A stretch of DNA of 11,601 bases from JAIBJP01 sp035639875 (GTDB lineage Bacteria > Actinomycetota > Thermoleophilia > Gaiellales > Gaiellaceae): positions 1 through 11,601 of the forward strand of contig DASQXE010000048.1 in the NCBI GenBank assembly GCA_035639875.1. Direction: 5' to 3'. Position 1 is the first letter of the stretch. The number at the start of each line of letters is the position of its first letter. The translations under genes were made by a program, and so were the position numbers. The notes under the pieces were generated by a model. It saw only the letters and a list, made by a program, of their open reading frames with translations. It did not search any database and was not told the origin of the DNA. Below are positions 6,930-11,601 of this stretch, one piece after another.

Positions 6930-7495
6930 CGTTCCTCTTCGTGTCCCGGTTCGGCGAGGAGCTCCCGCAGACGGGCGAGCCCCGTGAACATCCTGCTCTT
7001 GATCGTACCGATGGGTTCCCCGAGACGATCCGCGAGCTCCGACTGCGTGAAACCACCGTAGTACGCGAGTTCGAGCGCCTCTCGCTGTTGGTCCGGCAGT
7101 CGGCGGAGCGCCTCCTGGACTCGTGCGCGCTGGAGGCGGAGCCAGGCTTCGTCCTCGGTCGTGTCAGCGGTGGCCTGTTGCGCGGTCTCGAGCGGCTCCG
7201 CGCGGCGCGGCTCCTCCCGCCGAACGGTGTCGACCGCGCGGCGGTGGACGAGCGTCAGGATCCAGGTGCTCGCCTTCGCGCGCTCCGGGACGAAGCGCGC
7301 TGCCGAGCGCCAGATCGCCAGAAACGCCTCCTGCACGGCGTCCTCCGCGAGCGTGCGGTCGCGGACGATACGCAGCGCGAGCCCGTGGGCGACGCCGCCG
7401 TAGCGGTCGTAGAGCTCGGCGAGGGCACTGTCGTCCGCTCGCGCCACGAGCGCCACGAGTGCTTCGTCGGAGAGATGCGCCAGGTCTCGCGCCAT
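6902..7495 (-). CDS. ECF (group 4) RNA polymerase sigma factor, SigK-like
   Basis: 197 residues from ATG 7495. Region 2: ELYDRYGG (28-34), AEDAVQEAFLAIWRSAARF (50-68), and the promoter -10 contact segment ASTWILTLVHRRAVDTVRR (75-93). Region 4 (about 125-180) holds the helix-turn-helix FTQSELADRLGEPIGTIKSR (149-168), which reads the -35. An in-frame ATG at 7543 would add 16 residues. I prefer 7495 because the extra stretch has no family counterpart, uses codons rare here (TTA, TTG, GCT, ACT, CCT), and GGCGGG lies before 7495. However, the predicted transcript starts near 7544, so leaderless start at 7543 stays possible. Pairing with an RskA-type anti-sigma suggests the SigK group. Unlike the redox-sensing mycobacterial SigK, it contains no cysteine. 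Likely autoregulated from the 7551-7577 promoter. Confidence 0.92.
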   Translation of the reverse strand: MARDLAHLSDEALVALVARADDSALAELYDRYGGVAHGLALRIVRDRTLAEDAVQEAFLAIWRSAARFVPERAKASTWILTLVHRRAVDTVRREEPRRAEPLETAQQATADTTEDEAWLRLQRARVQEALRRLPDQQREALELAYYGGFTQSELADRLGEPIGTIKSRMFTGLARLRELLAEPGHEEERWNAPEFTS

Positions 7496-7550
7496 CGGTA
7501 CGCGCCCGCCCGAGCGAGGCGGAGTCAAAGCTAACACGGCCATCCCGACT

Positions 7551-7577
7551 CATTCGCACGGTCTCCATCGACGGTTC
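7551..7577 (-). promoter_or_regulatory. Predicted ECF promoter of the sigma/anti-sigma (PBP) operon
   Basis: On the minus strand, GAACCG (7577-7572) is followed by 15 nt and CGAAT (7556-7552). GAAC is the usual core of an ECF -35. The predicted start of transcription is about 7544. It is the mirror image of the promoter at 7581-7607; both read GAACCG-N13-TGCGAAT. Confidence 0.65.
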
Positions 7578-7586
7578 ACCGAACCG
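7572..7586. repeat. Palindrome CGGTTC-ACC-GAACCG shared by two divergent promoters
   Basis: Perfect 6-bp arms around a 3-bp centre at 7579. The same centre also relates ATTCGCA (7552-7558) to TGCGAAT (7600-7606), so the whole 55-bp region is arranged as two back-to-back promoters. The two -35 boxes are so close that two polymerases could hardly bind together. A separate operator role is possible but not needed to explain it. Confidence 0.7.
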
Positions 7587-7607
7587 GACCGCGACCCGCT
7601 GCGAATA
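7581..7607 (+). promoter_or_regulatory. Predicted ECF promoter of the DUF4331-TPR-NicO set
   Basis: GAACCG (7581-7586), a 15-nt spacer and CGAATA (7602-7607) match the divergent sigma promoter exactly in boxes and spacing. Predicted start is about 7614, leaving a leader of about 25 nt with the AAGGAGG site. This makes the neighbouring sigma factor the likely activator. Confidence 0.65.
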
Positions 7608-7624
7608 CGGCGCAACCAACCCCC

Positions 7625-7631
7625 AAGGAGG
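7625..7631 (+). promoter_or_regulatory. Strong ribosome binding site of the DUF4331 gene
   Basis: AAGGAGG, a full anti-16S match, lies 7 nt before ATG 7639. It rules out the longer upstream frame and is the strongest Shine-Dalgarno in the window, suggesting high translation. Confidence 0.85.
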
Positions 7632-7638
7632 GAGAGGA

Positions 7639-9111
7639 ATGAGCAGGTTAGCTCTGGCATTCCTGGTGGTTCTTGGGATGGCCGCGGCGGTCACGGTCGC
7701 GCTCGTGCGCGGGCCGGCGCCGCAGGCGAGTCAAGCCTCGAGCCACCGGGAAGCGCCTCTGATCAGCCAGGATCCATCCGCGGACAACACGGACCTGTAC
7801 GCGTTCGTGAGCCCCGACCGTCCGAACACGGTCACGATCGTCGCGAACTACGTCCCGCTCGAGCAGCCCGCCGGCGGGCCCAACTTCGCGAGCTTCGGTG
7901 ACGACGTCCGCTACGACATCAACATCGACAACACCGGAGACGGCAAGGAGGACATCACCTACCGGTTCCGCTTCCATACGAAGACGCGGAACCCGGGAAC
8001 GTTCCTCTACAACACCGGGCCGATCAACTCGCTCGACGACACGGACTGGAACCGGCCTCAAACGTACGCTGTGAGGCGCATCCGGCACGGAGACTCGACG
8101 CTGCTCGCCAGCGGGCTGACGACGCCGCCCGTGAACATCGGTCCGCGCTCGACGCCGAACTACGAGGACCTCGCAGCCGCGGCGATCCATGATCTGCCGA
8201 ACGGGATCAAGGTCTTCGCGGGCCAGCGGGATGATCCGTTCTTCGTCGACCTCGGATCGATCTTCGACCTGGCCGGGCTCCGGCCCCTGAACAACCTCCA
8301 CGCCATCCCGCTTGCGCCGGCGGACGGAGTCGACGGGGTGTCGGGCTACAACACCCACACGATCGCCATGCAGATCCCGATCAAGCGGCTTACCCGGAAC
8401 GGCCAAACGCCGACGGGTGCCGATGATCCCAAGGCGGTGATTGGCGTGTACGCGAGTGCCCAGCGCAGGGTGATTCGGGTTCTCGCGGCGAACGGGACGC
8501 ACCGGGAATCGGGCGACTGGCGGCAGGTATCCCGCCTGGGAGAGCCGCTGATCAACGAGGCGGTCATTCCGCTCGGCCAGAAGGATCGCTGGAACTCCAC
8601 CGATCCGGAGGACGACTCGCAGTTCACCCGCCGCTACCTCAACCCTGAGGTGACGCACCTGGAGAACGCGCTCTACGCGGCGCTCGACAATGCGCCCGAG
8701 CACGACCGCGGCGACCTGGTCGCGGTGCTCCTGACCGGCGTTCCGGGGCTCAACTTCACGGGCTCCACGAAAGCCGACCTGGTTCGCCTGAACATGGCGA
8801 TTCCGCCGGCCTCCAGCCCCGAGCGGCTCGGAGTCCTCGCCGGTGACTTCGCCGGCTTCCCGAACGGGCGGCGGCTCAGCGACGACGTCGTCGACATCGA
8901 GCTCCGCGCTTTCGCGTGCAGCTACGGCGCGGCGGCGGCGCTGGTCGAGAGCTTCGGCTTCTGCGACGGCAACGCCCATCGCACGCCGAACAACCTCATC
9001 ACCGACGGCGTCGACAAGAACGAGCGGAGCTTCTCTCCGCACTTCCCGTACGTCGCCACGCCGTTTTCGGGCTACGAGGCGGTCCCGCCGACGCCCATGA
9101 GCGGTCCGTAA
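7639..9111 (+). CDS. Secreted DUF4331-family protein
   Basis: 490 residues. The N-terminus has a hydrophobic signal segment (about 3-23) and a likely signal-peptidase site after QASQA (residue 33), giving a mature protein beginning SSHREAP. It carries the hallmark blocks of DUF4331: SSHREAPLISQDPSADNTDLY (34-54), YDINIDNTGDGKEDITY (92-108), AGQRDDPFFVDLGSIFDL (194-211), GEPLINEAVIPLGQKDRWN (301-319), GRRLSDDVVDIELRAF (410-425), and a closing N-ERSFSPHFPYVATPFSGY. C427 and C442 could form a disulfide outside the cell. The biochemical function of the family is not known to me. The repeated Asp/Asn-rich loops suggest metal or calcium binding (inference). Expressed from its own ECF promoter with a very strong ribosome binding site, it is likely the most abundant product of the set. 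Confidence 0.92.
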   Translation: MSRLALAFLVVLGMAAAVTVALVRGPAPQASQASSHREAPLISQDPSADNTDLYAFVSPDRPNTVTIVANYVPLEQPAGGPNFASFGDDVRYDINIDNTGDGKEDITYRFRFHTKTRNPGTFLYNTGPINSLDDTDWNRPQTYAVRRIRHGDSTLLASGLTTPPVNIGPRSTPNYEDLAAAAIHDLPNGIKVFAGQRDDPFFVDLGSIFDLAGLRPLNNLHAIPLAPADGVDGVSGYNTHTIAMQIPIKRLTRNGQTPTGADDPKAVIGVYASAQRRVIRVLAANGTHRESGDWRQVSRLGEPLINEAVIPLGQKDRWNSTDPEDDSQFTRRYLNPEVTHLENALYAALDNAPEHDRGDLVAVLLTGVPGLNFTGSTKADLVRLNMAIPPASSPERLGVLAGDFAGFPNGRRLSDDVVDIELRAFACSYGAAAALVESFGFCDGNAHRTPNNLITDGVDKNERSFSPHFPYVATPFSGYEAVPPTPMSGP

Positions 9112-9119
9112 GAACAACC

Positions 9120-9155
9120 GGAAGGGGCCTGTCCATGTGGGGGCAGGCCCCTTCC
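9120..9155 (+). terminator. Perfect 12-bp hairpin between the DUF4331 and TPR genes
   Basis: GGAAGGGGCCTG (9120-9131) pairs fully with CAGGCCCCTTCC (9144-9155) around a 12-nt loop. It sits 8 nt after the DUF4331 stop and 7 nt before the GAGGGGAG ribosome site of the next gene. There is no T-run. It may be a terminator, a leaky attenuator or a 3'-end stabiliser that keeps the downstream genes at lower levels. Confidence 0.65.
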
Positions 9156-9173
9156 TCACTGCGAGGGGAGCGG

Positions 9174-10487
9174 ATGAAAACGAAGATTCTCGTGGCGGTT
9201 GCCGTGGCGGTGTTGACCTCGGTCGCCGCCTTCCTCGGGGGCGCCCTCGACCGATCGCAAGCGGGCGAGGCTCCGAGGGGCGATGTCCAGGCCGCAGCCG
9301 GCCGCCTGCTCGCAGGGTTCTCCCCGGGCGATACGGCGGCCTACGTCGCCCGGCTCGAGGCGAAGGTGGCTGGAGAGCCCCACGATGCCCGCTCCCTCGT
9401 GCTGCTCGGGCTCGCGTATCAGCAACGCGCACGGGAGACGGGCGATGCGAGCTACTACCCGCGCTCCGGCGCCGCGCTTCACCGCGCCCAGCGCCTCGAG
9501 CCGACGAATTCTCTGGCCCTCACCGGGCTTGCGGCGCTCGCTGCCTCGCGGCACCGCTTCGAGGAAGCGTTGCAGCTCGCGAGGCGCGCGCGTCGGCTTG
9601 CACCTGCCAGCGCGGGCCCGCTCGGCGTCCTCGGCGACGCGCTCGTCGAGCTCGGCCGCTACCACGCGGCCTTCGCCGCCTTCGATCACATGGCGGCGCT
9701 CAAGCCGAGCCTGGCCTCCTACTCGCGGGTGTCCTATGCGCGCGAGCTCCTGGGAGACTCGAGCGGCGCCGTCGCGGCGATGCGGCTCGCCGTCGAAGCT
9801 GGGGCAGGGACGCAGGAGCCGCTTGCCTGGACGCTTGTCCAGCTCGGCAACCTGTATTTCGACACGGGGCGCTTGCGACCCGCGGAGCATGCGTACCGCC
9901 GGGCGCTCAGCGTCTATCCGCGGTACGTCCACGCCGAGGCGGCCCTCGGCCGGGTGGCCGCGGCACGCGGTCGGCTCGACGCCGCGGTTCACCTCTACCA
10001 AAGGGCGGTCGAGCGGCTTCCGCTGCCCCAGTACGAAGGGGCGCTCGGCGATGTCTTGCGGGCTGCCGGTCGCGAGTCGCAGGCCCGCGAGGCCTACGGG
10101 GCCGTTGGCGCGATCGAGCGGCTCCTCGAAGCCAACGGCGTGCGGACAGAGCTCGAGACAGCGCTCTTCGACCTCGACCACGACACCCGTCTTGCCGGTG
10201 CGCTCGTCCGCGCGCGAGTCGCCTACAAGACGCGTAAGAGCATCGAGGGCGAGGACGTGCTGGCCTGGGCTCTGTATAAGAACGGCCACTGCGGCGAGGC
10301 GGAACGCCATTCGGTCCGCGCTCTCAGGCTCGGCACGCGCGATGCGCTCAAGAACTTTCACCGCGGCATGATCGAGCTCTGCCTGGGGCACGAGGACGTA
10401 GGCCGCTCCTTCCTCCGCCGCGCCCTCGCGATCAATGCCCACTTCTCGCTCGTCTACGCGCCCGCGGCCCGGGAGGCGCTGCGATGA
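9174..10487 (+). CDS. Membrane-anchored or secreted tetratricopeptide-repeat (TPR) protein
   Basis: 437 residues from ATG 9174, preceded by GAGGGGAG (9163-9170). An N-terminal hydrophobic segment (about 4-24) is a signal peptide or anchor; no lipobox cysteine is present. Helical TPR-like units run through most of the rest: about 74-109 (LVLLGLAYQQRA...ALHRAQRLEP), 112-143 (ALAASRHRFEEALQLARRA), 147-177, 184-210, 218-250 (LGNLYFDTGRLRPAEHAYRR), 252-282 (AALGRVAAARGRLDAAVHLY), and again at 362-422 (WALYKNGHCGEAERHSVRAL and the final FLRRALAINAHF). TPR arrays bind other proteins, so this may be a scaffold for the DUF4331 protein or the permease. Its stop overlaps the next ATG (ATGA), indicating one transcript and coupled translation with the permease. 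No enzyme motif is seen. Confidence 0.87.
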   Translation: MKTKILVAVAVAVLTSVAAFLGGALDRSQAGEAPRGDVQAAAGRLLAGFSPGDTAAYVARLEAKVAGEPHDARSLVLLGLAYQQRARETGDASYYPRSGAALHRAQRLEPTNSLALTGLAALAASRHRFEEALQLARRARRLAPASAGPLGVLGDALVELGRYHAAFAAFDHMAALKPSLASYSRVSYARELLGDSSGAVAAMRLAVEAGAGTQEPLAWTLVQLGNLYFDTGRLRPAEHAYRRALSVYPRYVHAEAALGRVAAARGRLDAAVHLYQRAVERLPLPQYEGALGDVLRAAGRESQAREAYGAVGAIERLLEANGVRTELETALFDLDHDTRLAGALVRARVAYKTRKSIEGEDVLAWALYKNGHCGEAERHSVRALRLGTRDALKNFHRGMIELCLGHEDVGRSFLRRALAINAHFSLVYAPAAREALR

Positions 10488-11601
10488 AAAGGCTCGTCCT
10501 CGCCGTCGTCGCCGTGGCCGCGCTCGCCGTGCCCGCCGCCGCAGCCGCTCACCCGTTGGGCAACTTCACGGTGAACCGCTTCAGCGCGGTCGAGCTCTCC
10601 GGCTCGGATGTCTACGTCCATTACGTCCTCGACCTGGCCGAGATCCCCACGTATCAGGAGGGCGATCGCGTGCGCGCGCCGGCCTTTTCACGCGAGATCG
10701 CCGCACGACTCGTGCTCGAGCTCGACGGACGGCGGGTCGCGCTCTTGCCCATGCAACGCAAGCTCTCGGAGAAGCCGGGCGCGGGCGGGCTGCCGACTCT
10801 TCGCTTCGAGGCCGTCTTCCGCGCGGCCGACCTCCCGAACGGATCGACGGGGCCGGCCTCGCTCGTGTTTCACGATACGAACTTCGCCGACCGAATCGGC
10901 TGGAAGGAGGTCGTCGTCCGCGCAGAGCGAGGCGCCTCCATCACGTCATCTACGGCCTCGGCCGAGAGCGCGAGCGACGAGCTGCGCGCCTACCCGAAGG
11001 ACCTGCTTCGCTCGCCGCTCGACATCACCTCGGCCCGGGTCACCTATTCCCCGGGCGCCGCAGCCGGTGTGCCGCCCGCGCTCGACGGTGGGGCGGCGCC
11101 CAACCGAGCACGGGGCGGCTTCGAGTCGCTGGTCGCGCGCGGCAGGCTCAGCGTCGGCGTCGTCCTGCTTGCGTTCCTCGTCGCGGCGTTCTGGGGCGCG
11201 GCGCACGCGCTTACGCCGGGCCATGGCAAGGCGATCGTCGCGGGTTATCTCGTCGGCTCGCGTGGCAAGCCGAGGCACGCGGTGCTGCTCGGCGCTGTCG
11301 TCACGGTCACACACACCGCCGGAGTCTTTGCGCTCGGCCTCGTCACGCTTCTGCTCTCGCGCTTCGTCGTCCCCGAGCGACTCTATCCCTGGCTGACAGT
11401 CGTCTCGGGGCTGCTCGTGGTGGTCGTCGGCGCGTCTGTCTTCTGGCGTCGTTGGCGCCACGGGCGCGCGCACGCCCACGGCCATTCGCACAGCCACGAG
11501 CACGCGCACGAGACTCGGGGCCTGCTCGGTGTCGGGATCGCGGCGGGACTCCTTCCGTGCCCGTCCGCGCTCGTCGTCCTTCTGAGCGCGATCGCTCTAC
11601 A
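10484..11601 (+). CDS. NicO/RcnA-like nickel-cobalt (metal) permease with extracytoplasmic N-terminal domain (3' truncated by window)
   Basis: The 372 codons seen have no stop before the window end. ATG 10484 overlaps the TPR stop (ATGA). A signal peptide (1-22) ends in a run of alanines before H23-PLGNFTVNRFS. A soluble domain of about 200 residues follows (YVLDLAEIPTYQEGD at 47-61), probably outside the membrane. Membrane helices then lie at about 223-243, 266-292, 301-320 and 347-372. The signature HALTPGHGKAIVAGYLVGSR (241-260) with H241 and H247 is that of the NicO/RcnA nickel-cobalt transporter family, as are VTVTHTAGVFALG (273-285) and GLLPCPSALVVLL (355-367). Between helices three and four lies a His-rich loop (326-342, eight His), typical of metal-handling transporters. 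Substrate (Ni, Co or another metal) and direction (RcnA exports) cannot be decided. Confidence 0.88.
   Translation, partial: MKRLVLAVVAVAALAVPAAAAAHPLGNFTVNRFSAVELSGSDVYVHYVLDLAEIPTYQEGDRVRAPAFSREIAARLVLELDGRRVALLPMQRKLSEKPGAGGLPTLRFEAVFRAADLPNGSTGPASLVFHDTNFADRIGWKEVVVRAERGASITSSTASAESASDELRAYPKDLLRSPLDITSARVTYSPGAAAGVPPALDGGAAPNRARGGFESLVARGRLSVGVVLLAFLVAAFWGAAHALTPGHGKAIVAGYLVGSRGKPRHAVLLGAVVTVTHTAGVFALGLVTLLLSRFVVPERLYPWLTVVSGLLVVVVGASVFWRRWRHGRAHAHGHSHSHEHAHETRGLLGVGIAAGLLPCPSALVVLLSAIAL

Noticed and set aside
7123..7638. Upstream extension of the DUF4331 reading frame
   Set aside because: It runs antisense through the sigma gene and the divergent promoters. The AAGGAGG site and signal peptide fix the start at 7639.
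7648..9432. Long open frame of 594 codons on the - strand opposite the DUF4331 gene
   Set aside because: Low-complexity Arg/Val/Asp composition, no motif and no ribosome site; it is a shadow of the DUF4331 gene and crosses the hairpin into the next gene.
10608..11396. Plus-strand open frame of 262 codons in another frame over the permease
   Set aside because: Ser/Arg-rich shadow. The frame starting at 10484 stays open to the window end and carries the signal peptide and the HALTPGHGK signature.
11458..11515. Dense CAC/CAT/GCG pattern resembling a DNA tandem repeat
   Set aside because: It is explained by the His-rich cytoplasmic or outer loop of the metal permease; there is no regular DNA period.

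Overview
The window is strongly GC-rich and densely packed. Many start/stop junctions overlap (GTGA, TTGA, TAGTG, ATGA), and GTG and TTG starts are used. Together with an RskA-type anti-sigma factor, a class A PBP with PASTA repeats and leaderless-looking promoters, this suggests a high-GC Gram-positive, i.e. Actinomycetota. A deep-branching group such as Thermoleophilia is possible. The lineage is inferred from gene content, with no marker gene to confirm it.

Left part (1-2737, + strand): one tightly coupled run. It holds the 3' end of serA (ACT domain of phosphoglycerate dehydrogenase), a YbaK/EbsC-type aminoacyl-tRNA deacylase, ilvE (branched-chain aminotransferase) and a DegT/DnrJ/EryC1-type PLP aminotransferase. 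The theme is amino-acid metabolism plus quality control of tRNA charging. Region 2738-2869 is a short divergent intergenic stretch with two -10-like boxes, each exactly 7 nt before an ATG. One faces a DUF370/RemA-like gene (+), the other a possible 40-residue membrane micro-ORF (-).

Middle (2870-6260): the RemA-like gene overlaps by one base a Mpg/Aag-type 3-methyladenine DNA glycosylase. This pair converges on a large PBP1-type peptidoglycan synthase (GT51 + transpeptidase + 2 PASTA, - strand). A single long inverted repeat spans both 3' ends and probably terminates transcription in both directions.

Right part (6282-11601): an ECF sigma factor and its RskA-like zinc-finger anti-sigma factor (- strand, overlapping by 28 nt) lie head-to-head with a + strand set. 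That set is a secreted DUF4331 protein, a membrane-anchored TPR protein and a NicO/RcnA-like metal permease with a large extracytoplasmic N-terminal domain and a His-rich loop (cut by the window end). The 143-base region between them holds two mirror-image promoters of identical form, GAACCG-N15-CGAAT. Their -35 boxes form one palindrome, CGGTTC-ACC-GAACCG. The arrangement suggests that the sigma factor drives both itself and the DUF4331-TPR-permease set, with the PBP gene 21 nt behind the anti-sigma gene as a possible third member. This possible cell-envelope/metal stress module is the most interesting part of the window.

No RNA genes, insertion sequences, CRISPR arrays or prophage genes were seen.
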